Positions 1-5,124 of a DNA stretch of 7,112 nucleotides are shown piece by piece. Both the position numbers and the translations under genes were made by a program. The notes beneath the pieces were generated by a model. It was not told the DNA's origin. It did no database searches and worked only from the letters and a program-made list of their open reading frames with translations. Source of the DNA: an uncultured Veillonella sp. (GTDB lineage Bacteria; Bacillota; Negativicutes; Veillonellales; Veillonellaceae); contig CAAFUD010000105.1 of the NCBI GenBank assembly GCA_900766125.1, positions 1 to 7,112 on the forward strand, in the 5' to 3' direction. Numbering within the stretch: position 1 is the first letter of the stretch; every line of letters starts with the position of its first letter.

Positions 1-843
1 TAACTCTTCACGTGTGAAATGATATTTTTCATTACAATAGTGACAAACAAGCTCTGTTACTTCATCTTCTAGAATAGCCTCTTTATCTTCTTCTCTTAAT
101 GTCATGAGTACGGCACCAAAGCGATCGCGTCCACAACGACATTGGAAATGTATCGGTTCATTATATACTTCATTCACAGTTAAGCCATCAAGAACGCGTT
201 CCATAAGACCTTTACCATCTGGATTTGCTTTTAAATATTCTGTAATTGGGCCTAATTCATTAATATTCTTTTCGACTTGGGCTAATGCTTCATCTGTAGC
301 ATCTGGTAAAGCTTGTACGATAAAACCGCCTGCCACAACAGTATGATAATCTGGATCTACCAATACACCTAAGCTAATAGTAGAAGGTACTTGCTCAGAA
401 GCATATAAATAATAAGCCAAATCTTCTGCTACTTCTCCACTTTGAATAGGACTTGTGGAGGTATAGTCTTGTGCTAATTGTGTAAAACGAGTTACTTGGA
501 CTTCACCATTATGGCCTACAGCAGCACCTACATCGAGCTTACCAGCTCGTTTTAAAGGTACATCTACATGTGGCTCATCCACATATCCACGAACTGTATT
601 ATCTGCAAAAGCATCTACGTGAACAACGCCTAGAGGACCATCACCTTTGATACGAAGACTTACATTTTCATGGTTTTTAAAGTCTCCAGCCAATAAAATA
701 GCTCCTGTCATAGCACGACCTAAAGCAGCCGTTGCTACAGGCCACAAATCGTGACGTACGCGAGCCGTTTCAACGGTATCTGTTGTTACCGCTAAAGACA
801 TACGAACCCCTTCGCGAGTCGTAAAACGTTTTATATAATCCAT
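1..843 (-). CDS. hslO: Hsp33 redox-regulated molecular chaperone (C-terminus cut by window edge)
   Basis: Cytosolic holdase chaperone that is switched on by oxidation and protects unfolding proteins during oxidative and heat stress. The frame is open for 281 codons to the left edge; the family is about 290 residues, so only roughly the last 10 are missing. The N-terminal substrate-binding domain carries the family signature around residues 135-162 (SGEVAEDLAYYLYASEQ followed by VPSTISLGVLV). The C-terminal redox switch has all four zinc cysteines: C235 and C237 in a CRC motif, and C267 and C270 in a CHYC motif, 29 residues apart, as expected for an active sensor. The ATG at 843-841 is chosen because an AAGGA ribosome binding site lies 8 nt upstream and MDYIKRFTTREGVRMSLAVTT matches where family members begin. 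It lies downstream of the rib operon in the same direction, but a terminator and its own promoter separate them. The identification is firm. Confidence 0.96.
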   Translation of the reverse strand, partial: MDYIKRFTTREGVRMSLAVTTDTVETARVRHDLWPVATAALGRAMTGAILLAGDFKNHENVSLRIKGDGPLGVVHVDAFADNTVRGYVDEPHVDVPLKRAGKLDVGAAVGHNGEVQVTRFTQLAQDYTSTSPIQSGEVAEDLAYYLYASEQVPSTISLGVLVDPDYHTVVAGGFIVQALPDATDEALAQVEKNINELGPITEYLKANPDGKGLMERVLDGLTVNEVYNEPIHFQCRCGRDRFGAVLMTLREEDKEAILEDEVTELVCHYCNEKYHFTREEL

Positions 844-851
844 TCTATCAT

Positions 852-856
852 TCCTT
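852..856 (-). promoter_or_regulatory. Ribosome binding site of hslO
   Basis: On the minus strand AAGGA lies 8 nt upstream of the ATG at 843. No other start with comparable spacing is seen in this frame, so it supports the chosen hslO start. Confidence 0.7.
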
Positions 857-898
857 ATTTCTAATTAATAAATCGTACACACATAATAGTGCTTTTAT

Positions 899-928
899 AG
901 TATATCATGTCATAGAATTACTTTTCAA
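899..928 (-). promoter_or_regulatory. Predicted sigma-A-type promoter of hslO
   Basis: On the minus strand, TTGAAA (928-923) and TATACT (904-899) are separated by 18 bp, about 56 bp upstream of the hslO start. The position after the rib operon terminator fits an independent transcript for hslO. A second weaker possibility lies further upstream: TTGAAG (965-960) with TATATT (943-938), 16 bp apart. Both are sequence matches only. Confidence 0.55.
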
Positions 929-991
929 TAATAGGGAATATATGTTCGTCTACACTAACTTCAAGTTAAAAGAACATATTTTCGATAATAT

Positions 992-1024
992 AAAAACCCC
1001 CAGCATCATAAGATACTGAGTGTT
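992..1024 (-). terminator. Intrinsic terminator of the riboflavin operon
   Basis: The minus strand, starting 13 nt after the ribH stop codon, folds as CTCAGTATC, loop TTAT, GATGCTGGG. This is nine base pairs including G-U pairs, extended by AAAC/GTTT beyond one A-G mismatch, and followed by a run of five T. This is a good rho-independent terminator and marks the end of the rib transcript before hslO. Confidence 0.85.
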
Positions 1025-1037
1025 TACTATGTAATTA

Positions 1038-1499
1038 TTAGAATTGATCGATAAGATTAACCATTTCAATAGCGCCCATAGCACAGTCGTAACCCTTATT
1101 GCCAGCTTTAGTACCAGCACGTTCGATTGCTTGTTCAATGTTTTCAGTTGTTACTACACCGAACATAACAGGAATACCTGTTTCCAAAGAAACATGAGCA
1201 ATACCTTTTGCCACTTCATTACATACATAGTCATAATGAGTTGTAGCACCGCGGATAACAGCACCAACACAAATAACTGCATCGAAGCGACCAGATGTAG
1301 CTGCTTTTTTAGCAATTAAAGGAATTTCATAAGCGCCTGGAACCCAGATTACTGTAATATCTTCTTCTTTTACATCGTGACGCAATAAGCAATCTTCAGC
1401 GCCACCAATTAATTTAGATGTTATGAACTCGTTAAAACGAGAGCCGATAATAGCAAATTTTTTACCAGAACCTAATAAGTTACCTTCTTGAACCTTCAT
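1038..1499 (-). CDS. ribH: 6,7-dimethyl-8-ribityllumazine synthase (riboflavin synthase beta subunit)
   Basis: Condenses 5-amino-6-ribitylaminouracil with 3,4-dihydroxy-2-butanone 4-phosphate to give 6,7-dimethyl-8-ribityllumazine, the next-to-last step of riboflavin synthesis. At 153 residues it has the standard length for the family. Visible active-site features are R21-F22-N23-E24 near the N-terminus (the aromatic residue stacks on the substrate ring), W52-V53-P54-G55-A56-Y57-E58, the G79-A80-V81-I82-R83-G84 loop with catalytic H88, F113, and the phosphate-binding R127 and K135 in AGTKAGNKG. Family members assemble into pentamers or 60-subunit capsids; which applies here cannot be read from the sequence. 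It is the last gene of the operon, 71 bp after ribBA, with a perfect AGGAGGT site 7 nt before the ATG, and is followed at once by the terminator. The assignment is firm. Confidence 0.98.
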   Translation of the reverse strand: MKVQEGNLLGSGKKFAIIGSRFNEFITSKLIGGAEDCLLRHDVKEEDITVIWVPGAYEIPLIAKKAATSGRFDAVICVGAVIRGATTHYDYVCNEVAKGIAHVSLETGIPVMFGVVTTENIEQAIERAGTKAGNKGYDCAMGAIEMVNLIDQF

Positions 1500-1506
1500 T
1501 ATGTTG

Positions 1507-1513
1507 ACCTCCT
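1507..1513 (-). promoter_or_regulatory. Ribosome binding site of ribH
   Basis: AGGAGGT on the minus strand, 7 nt upstream of the ribH ATG. It is the strongest binding site in the operon. This fits the known need for a large excess of lumazine synthase over riboflavin synthase, although that link is an inference. The rest of the 71-bp ribBA-ribH gap shows only weak short inverted repeats and no convincing promoter or terminator. Confidence 0.75.
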
Positions 1514-1570
1514 ATATTCCATTAAAGGAAATTCTTATGTCCGAATAATTTGTTAAATAAAACTAAATGA

Positions 1571-2773
1571 TTAGTCTTCTAAAATATGCCCCATTTTTTC
1601 TTCTTTTGTTTTCAAGTAGCCTGCATTGAATTTATTGGCTGCAATGATAAGCGGTACACGGCTAGTTACATCGATACCCCAATGTTCTAAACCATGGCGT
1701 TTTTCAGGATTATTCGTTAACAAGCGAATACTCTTAATACCTAAGAAACGAATAATTTGAGCTGCTAAGGAATATTCGCGCATATCTGCAGGGAAACCTA
1801 ATTGTTCATTAGCCTCTACAGTATCTAAACCTTGCTCTTGTAAAGCATAGGCTTTAATTTTATTTGTTAAACCAATGCCACGGCCTTCTTGGCGCATATA
1901 TACTACAACGCCTTTGCCTTCTTTTTCGATGGCACGTAACGCATGATCTAATTGCTCACCACAATCACAACGTTTAGAACCGAATACATCACCTGTTAAA
2001 CATTCAGAGTGAATACGTACAAGAACATCGTCACAGTTTTGTACATCACCTTTAACAATAGCTAAATGTTCTTTATGATCTAAATCATTTTTAAATACAA
2101 AAATATTAAAGTCACCAAATTTAGTAGGTAGTTTAGAACAAGCACCGAGTTCTACCATATCTTCATGTTGTTTACGATACTCAATAAGTTCTGCTACAGA
2201 TGCAATTTTAAGATTATGTTCTTTTGCAAATTGTAATAGATCTGGCAAACGAGCCATATCGCCATCGTCTTTTGTGATTTCACAAATAACAGCTGCCTCT
2301 TGTAAGCCTGCTAAGCGACAAAGGTCGATAGATGCTTCTGTATGGCCTTGGCGTACTAAAACGCCACCCTCTTTATATACTAGAGGGAATACGTGACCTG
2401 GGCGACGGAAGTCTTCTGGTTTAGCATTAGGATCTAATAATTTTTGAATTGTATACGCACGTTCTGCTGGAGATACGCCTGTTGTAGTATCTACATGGTC
2501 AACAGTAACGGTGAAAGCAGTTTCATGGTTATCTGTATTTTTGGCAACCATTGCAGGAATGCCAAGCTTCTCTAAGGCTTCACGACGCATAGGTGTACAT
2601 ACGATACCACGTGCGTATTTAACCATAAAGTTAATATTTTCTTGTGTAGCAAACTCTGCAGCGATGATAAGATCACCTTCGTTTTCACGGCTTTCATCAT
2701 CAACGATAATAACAGGTTTACCAGCTTTAAGGTCTTGTAAGACCTCTTCAATTGAATGTAATTGTTCGCTCAT
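1571..2773 (-). CDS. ribBA: Bifunctional 3,4-dihydroxy-2-butanone 4-phosphate synthase / GTP cyclohydrolase II
   Basis: Supplies both starting branches of riboflavin synthesis. The N-terminal half (about 1-200, RibB) converts ribulose 5-phosphate to 3,4-dihydroxy-2-butanone 4-phosphate and formate. The C-terminal half (about 205-400, RibA) opens the imidazole ring of GTP. RibB motifs: the acidic metal-binding D25-D26-E27-S28-R29-E30-N31-E32-G33-D34, C60 in CTPMRREAL, H127 in RPGHVFPL, and H144-T145-E146 in GHTEASIDL. RibA motifs: zinc ligands C258, C269 and C271 (ECLTGDVFGSKRCDCG), R294-Q295-E296-G297-R298-G299, the D330/R332 catalytic pair in GFPADMREYSL, and the nucleotide-binding LLTNNPEKR near 351-359. 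All key residues of both halves are present, so both activities are expected. The 400-residue length is normal for RibBA fusions. TAAGGAG lies 7 nt before the ATG, and the gene starts 17 bp after ribE. The assignment is firm. Confidence 0.98.
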   Translation of the reverse strand: MSEQLHSIEEVLQDLKAGKPVIIVDDESRENEGDLIIAAEFATQENINFMVKYARGIVCTPMRREALEKLGIPAMVAKNTDNHETAFTVTVDHVDTTTGVSPAERAYTIQKLLDPNAKPEDFRRPGHVFPLVYKEGGVLVRQGHTEASIDLCRLAGLQEAAVICEITKDDGDMARLPDLLQFAKEHNLKIASVAELIEYRKQHEDMVELGACSKLPTKFGDFNIFVFKNDLDHKEHLAIVKGDVQNCDDVLVRIHSECLTGDVFGSKRCDCGEQLDHALRAIEKEGKGVVVYMRQEGRGIGLTNKIKAYALQEQGLDTVEANEQLGFPADMREYSLAAQIIRFLGIKSIRLLTNNPEKRHGLEHWGIDVTSRVPLIIAANKFNAGYLKTKEEKMGHILED

Positions 2774-2780
2774 AGGAACG

Positions 2781-2787
2781 CTCCTTA
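2781..2787 (-). promoter_or_regulatory. Ribosome binding site of ribBA
   Basis: TAAGGAG on the minus strand, 7 nt upstream of the ribBA ATG, inside the 17-bp gap after the ribE stop codon. It fixes the ribBA start and suggests re-initiation by ribosomes leaving ribE. Confidence 0.7.
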
Positions 2788-2790
2788 CTT

Positions 2791-3447
2791 TTATATAAAT
2801 CCATTCTCTACTAAGAGGGATTGCATAGATTTCTTAGGTTTTTCTTCGGTAGGTTCACTACCAAGATTCATAAAATGACGAATATATCGACCAGCGATAT
2901 CCGTTTCTAAATTAACCTCTGTACCAATATGGGCAGAGCCTAAAATAGTTTCGCCCAAGGTATGAGGAATGATAGATACGGAAAAACTGCTGTTCGTTCG
3001 TCGCATAATTGTGAGGCTAATACCATCGATGGTAATAGATCCCTTATAGATGACGTAATCCATGACGGATTTTGGGGCCTCTACGGTAAAGATAATAGCA
3101 TTATCCGTTTGTTCGCGATTAATGATGCGGCCTGTACCATCTACGTGACCTGCCACAATGTGACCTCCAAATCTACCATTAGCGAGCATAGCCCGTTCTA
3201 AATTGACAGGTTGATGAACTTTCAAATTAGTGAACGTAGTCATCTTGATTGACTCAGGCATTACATCAGCTGTAAATACACCATTACCAATTGTGGTCGC
3301 CGTCAAGCACACACCGTTAACAGCAACGGAGTCACCGATTTTTAAATCGCTAAAAATCTTATCCCCCCGTATTGTAATGGCTAAGGATTTAGGGCCCTTT
3401 TTAATGCTCTCTACACGGCCGATTTCTTCAACGATTCCCGTGAACAT
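2791..3447 (-). CDS. ribE: Riboflavin synthase, alpha subunit
   Basis: Catalyses the last step: two molecules of 6,7-dimethyl-8-ribityllumazine exchange a four-carbon unit to give riboflavin and 5-amino-6-ribitylaminouracil. The 218 residues form two tandem lumazine-binding barrels (about 1-97 and 98-195) followed by a C-terminal helix region. The starts of the two repeats are clear: MFTGIVEEIG at residue 1 and the GGHIVAGHVDGTG block around 94-106. Active-site residues known in the family are present: C47 in VNGVCLT, E85 in NLERA, H101, S144 in DGISLT and D183 in NLETD. The tail after about 195 (GSEPTEEKPKKS...) is charged and probably flexible. The ATG lies inside the end of ribD (20-bp overlap) with AAGGAGG 7 nt upstream, so translation is probably coupled to ribD. 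The gene is called ribB in older Bacillus subtilis nomenclature. Confidence 0.98.
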   Translation of the reverse strand: MFTGIVEEIGRVESIKKGPKSLAITIRGDKIFSDLKIGDSVAVNGVCLTATTIGNGVFTADVMPESIKMTTFTNLKVHQPVNLERAMLANGRFGGHIVAGHVDGTGRIINREQTDNAIIFTVEAPKSVMDYVIYKGSITIDGISLTIMRRTNSSFSVSIIPHTLGETILGSAHIGTEVNLETDIAGRYIRHFMNLGSEPTEEKPKKSMQSLLVENGFI

Positions 3448-4642
3448 AAGCGCCCCTCCTTCCTTGACGATACGCTTCGATGCGAATGTTATTATCTAAT
3501 ATTTTAGTTTTTGTAAAAGTTAACTGTGGAGAAGATTCTAAACTTTCAAAGCCACGACCACCTACAGCAGGTGTAGCCTCTGTTCCACCGATTATAGTAT
3601 TACCAATATAAGTAACTACCTTATCAAAGTTCAATGTTTCTACAAATGAACTTACAATGGCAGAGCCACCTTCAACTAACACGGAAGTATAACCAAAATC
3701 GCCCAACTTCGTAAGAATATCATCAATAGACAATTTCTTAATATCTATTACGATATCTGTACTTTTACTTTTACGAGTAGATACTGATTCGACAACGGTT
3801 ACAAGAGCACCGGCGTGTTCTAGTGCCTGTATCCGTTTATTAGGACAGCCTTTCGATACAAATATATGTACCTTGCGATTATCTACTTCAAATACATAAC
3901 TTGTGGTAGGTGTTCTACCTAGACTATCTAAGATGATTACATCAGGCTGATGAACATGAATCGGTTCATCAAGTATGCTTGTATCTAATAAAGCCTCTGA
4001 TAATTCAGTGTCAGTTAAACGACAGTTTAATTGAGGATTATCGGCCAAAATTGTACCAATGCCAACGAGCATGGCATCATGAGTAGCACGCAGTATATGT
4101 CCATCTCGGCGGGAGGAATCATTCGTAATCCATTGGGATTGGCCGGTAAAAGTGGCAATCTTACCATCAAGGGACATAGCACTTTTAATAGTTACAAAAG
4201 GTTTACCTGTCTGTATATATGTAAAGAAATGCTCATTTAGTTCAGCACATTCCTCACTACATACAGGGCAAACAACCTCTATGCCTGCTTCACGAAGTAA
4301 ATCCATACCCTTTCCCGATACTAGTGGATTAGGATCTGTACTACCTACAACGACCTTAGCTATGCCAGCCTCAATAATACGCAGCGCACAAGGTGGAGTT
4401 TTACCATAATGAGAGCATGGCTCTAAGGTTACATATAAAGTAGCACCTTTAGCATTATCACCAGCTTGGTTTAAGGCATGAACCTCAGCATGAGCTGTAC
4501 CAGCCTTATGATGATAACCTTCACCGATTATTGTATTGTCTTTAACCACTACGGCACCAACCAAAGGATTTGGCGAAGTGTAACCTGTGGCTAATTTTGC
4601 CAGTGCAATGGCGCGTTTCATATATGCTACGTCATCCACCAT
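3428..4642 (-). CDS. ribD: Bifunctional diaminohydroxyphosphoribosylaminopyrimidine deaminase / 5-amino-6-(5-phosphoribosylamino)uracil reductase
   Basis: Carries out steps two and three from GTP: zinc-dependent deamination of the pyrimidine, then NADPH-dependent reduction of the ribosyl side chain. The deaminase domain (about 1-145) has N25-P26-L27-V28-G29-A30, the zinc and catalytic motif H51-A52-E53, and P75-C76 with C85 in EPCSHYGKTPPCA. The reductase domain (about 147-390) has the SAMSLDGKIA block near 154-163, WITN at 171-174, VGIGTILADNPQL near 193-205, and the LVEGGSA nucleotide-binding motif near 322-328. At 404 residues it is about 35-45 longer than the Bacillus and E. coli enzymes. 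The excess lies mainly in a stretch around 209-232, a smaller one around 284-300, and the C-terminal tail. It is the first gene of the operon, beginning 11 nt after the riboswitch terminator T-run. GAGGTGAT directly precedes the ATG and fits the family start. The assignment is firm. Confidence 0.97.
   Translation of the reverse strand: MVDDVAYMKRAIALAKLATGYTSPNPLVGAVVVKDNTIIGEGYHHKAGTAHAEVHALNQAGDNAKGATLYVTLEPCSHYGKTPPCALRIIEAGIAKVVVGSTDPNPLVSGKGMDLLREAGIEVVCPVCSEECAELNEHFFTYIQTGKPFVTIKSAMSLDGKIATFTGQSQWITNDSSRRDGHILRATHDAMLVGIGTILADNPQLNCRLTDTELSEALLDTSILDEPIHVHQPDVIILDSLGRTPTTSYVFEVDNRKVHIFVSKGCPNKRIQALEHAGALVTVVESVSTRKSKSTDIVIDIKKLSIDDILTKLGDFGYTSVLVEGGSAIVSSFVETLNFDKVVTYIGNTIIGGTEATPAVGGRGFESLESSPQLTFTKTKILDNNIRIEAYRQGRRGAYVHGNR
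3455..3461 (-). promoter_or_regulatory. Ribosome binding site of ribE, inside the ribD coding sequence
   Basis: AAGGAGG on the minus strand, 7 nt upstream of the ribE ATG, lies within the final codons of ribD. The ribD tail residues GRRGA are in effect dictated by this site. The arrangement is typical of translational coupling. Confidence 0.75.
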
Positions 4643-4650
4643 ATCACCTC
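4643..4650 (-). promoter_or_regulatory. Ribosome binding site of ribD, directly after the riboswitch terminator
   Basis: GAGGTGAT on the minus strand ends one base before the ribD ATG, giving a 4-nt gap from the GAGG core. It is only 3 nt downstream of the terminator T-run (4654-4660). Transcripts that stop there lack the site, whereas read-through transcripts would still carry the hairpin 8 nt upstream of it. Confidence 0.65.
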
Positions 4651-4653
4651 AAT

Positions 4654-4680
4654 AAAAAAAGGACTATATACATAGTCCTT
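4654..4680 (-). terminator. Intrinsic terminator forming the FMN riboswitch expression platform
   Basis: On the minus strand AAGGACTAT, loop GTAT, ATAGTCCTT gives a nine-base-pair stem with a four-base loop, running into seven T of which two belong to the stem. It lies 34 nt after the aptamer and ahead of ribD. This is where a transcription-attenuating FMN riboswitch places its terminator. FMN binding would favour this hairpin and shut the rib operon down. Confidence 0.88.
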
Positions 4681-4714
4681 GGGTAATCATAAATACGCAC
4701 GTCAAATGTGCTTC

Positions 4715-4822
4715 GTCTTTTCTCATCCAGACTGTACTGTCGGTATCGGAATTACACCGATTCATACCTAAAAGGTTCGCGGACTATACCGCCGGTAAGG
4801 AATTTCACCTATCCCCAAAGAC
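4715..4822 (-). ncRNA. FMN riboswitch (RFN element) controlling the rib operon
   Basis: Cis-acting aptamer in the 5' leader of the rib mRNA that binds flavin mononucleotide. Read on the minus strand, it has all six helices around a multiloop. P1 is GTCTTT (4822-4817) with AAAGAC (4720-4715). P2 is AGG/CCT around the conserved TGAAATT. P3 is GCGG/CCGC with the short loop TATAGT (4792-4779). P4 is ACC/GGT. P5 is ATCGG/CCGAT around TGTAATT. P6 is GAC/GTC, followed by the conserved TCTGGATGAGA. Conserved joining blocks ACCGGCGGT and CCGCGAACC are present. P3 is minimal, with no extension arm. The downstream terminator at 4654-4680 indicates control by premature transcription termination. Identification from the conserved sequence blocks is firm. 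Confidence 0.97.
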
Positions 4823-4845
4823 TCATCTATTTTGTTTATGAATTA

Positions 4846-4874
4846 ATAGTAACACTTTTATTAACGTTATGCAA
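4846..4874 (-). promoter_or_regulatory. Predicted promoter of the riboflavin operon
   Basis: On the minus strand, TTGCAT (4874-4869) and TACTAT (4851-4846) are 17 bp apart. They would start a transcript about 15-20 nt before riboswitch helix P1. The boxes are only moderate matches (three and four of six), but spacing and position are right. A palindrome TAACGTTA (4862-4869) lies in the spacer and may be chance. Confidence 0.55.
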
Positions 4875-4964
4875 CAATAAGAGTTTTTTATTGAGAAAAG
4901 ATATTAAATATATAACCTGAAATAAAATAACTATTATTATAGTTCTATTTCTATTTTTATTAGA

Positions 4965-4993
4965 TTGAAAATATATTATAATAACAATATAAA
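4965..4993 (+). promoter_or_regulatory. Predicted main promoter of poxB
   Basis: TTGAAA (4965-4970) and TATAAA (4988-4993) with an ideal 17-bp spacer, five of six matches in the -10 and four of six in the -35. A start near 5000 would leave an untranslated leader of about 125 nt, and the palindrome at 5005-5016 would sit just downstream of the start point. Confidence 0.55.
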
Positions 4994-5004
4994 CATGTAT
5001 AAAC

Positions 5005-5016
5005 TATGTATACATA
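5005..5016. repeat. Perfect 12-bp palindrome upstream of poxB, possible operator
   Basis: TATGTATACATA reads the same on both strands. The preceding 11 bp (AAACATGTATA, 4991-5001) closely repeat its left side (AAACTATGTATA, 5001-5012) about one helical turn away. Placement at or just after the predicted poxB start point suits a repressor site. No known regulator's motif was recognised. Confidence 0.4.
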
Positions 5017-5038
5017 AAATAGTAACATTTATCACATA

Positions 5039-5066
5039 ATTACACTACAAAGAGGTCTAATATAAT
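5039..5066 (+). promoter_or_regulatory. Alternative promoter candidate of poxB
   Basis: A perfect TATAAT (5061-5066) with ATTACA (5039-5044) 16 bp upstream, which would give a leader of about 50 nt. In such AT-rich DNA a TATAAT can arise by chance, so this ranks below the upstream candidate. Confidence 0.35.
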
Positions 5067-5113
5067 AATATATGGTTTTATAACAATACTTAATTGATAT
5101 TATTTATTAAATA

Positions 5114-5121
5114 AAGGTGAT
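5114..5121 (+). promoter_or_regulatory. Ribosome binding site of poxB
   Basis: AAGGTGAT, with the AGG core ending 7 nt before the ATG at 5125. It supports this start, which also agrees with where PoxB-family proteins begin. Confidence 0.7.
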
Positions 5122-5124
5122 AAT

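Larger units (their letters stand above)
4823..5124. other. AT-rich divergent intergenic region between rib leader and poxB
   Basis: About 300 bp, very AT-rich, with no supportable gene on either strand. It holds the rib promoter (4846-4874, minus), two candidate poxB promoters (4965-4993 and 5039-5066, plus), and a 12-bp palindrome with a partial tandem copy (4991-5016). It also holds CTATTT-rich low-complexity sequence (4931-4962) and the poxB ribosome binding site. No recognisable cre, Rex or FNR site was seen. Confidence 0.7.

Noticed and set aside
104..346. An 80-codon plus-strand reading frame opposite hslO
   Set aside because: It lies antisense within the well-supported Hsp33 gene and has a low-complexity protein with no recognisable motif.
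950..1138. A 62-codon minus-strand reading frame spanning the ribH end and terminator
   Set aside because: It overlaps ribH in another frame and runs through the operon terminator hairpin. No supporting start signal was found.
1500..1570. Possible internal promoter or second regulatory leader before ribH
   Set aside because: The 71-bp gap shows no paired -35/-10 boxes and no second aptamer blocks, only the ribH ribosome binding site.
4855..4893. AT-rich hairpin followed by a T-run in the plus direction
   Set aside because: The stem is imperfect, with a three-base bulge, nearly all A-T pairs, and no plus-strand gene upstream to terminate. It overlaps the rib promoter -35.
4708..4920. A 70-codon plus-strand reading frame across the riboswitch
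   Set aside because: It is the complement of the conserved FMN aptamer and the rib promoter. The coding appearance comes from the structured RNA, and there is no ribosome binding site.
4931..4962. CTATTT/CTATTAT repeats
   Set aside because: Irregular low-complexity AT-rich sequence without a consistent unit or spacing; not a CRISPR or iteron array.
4970..4993. Possible PerR/Fur-type box (TTATAAT-like) in front of poxB
   Set aside because: Only the left half resembles the consensus. The right half does not match, and such AT-rich motifs arise by chance here.
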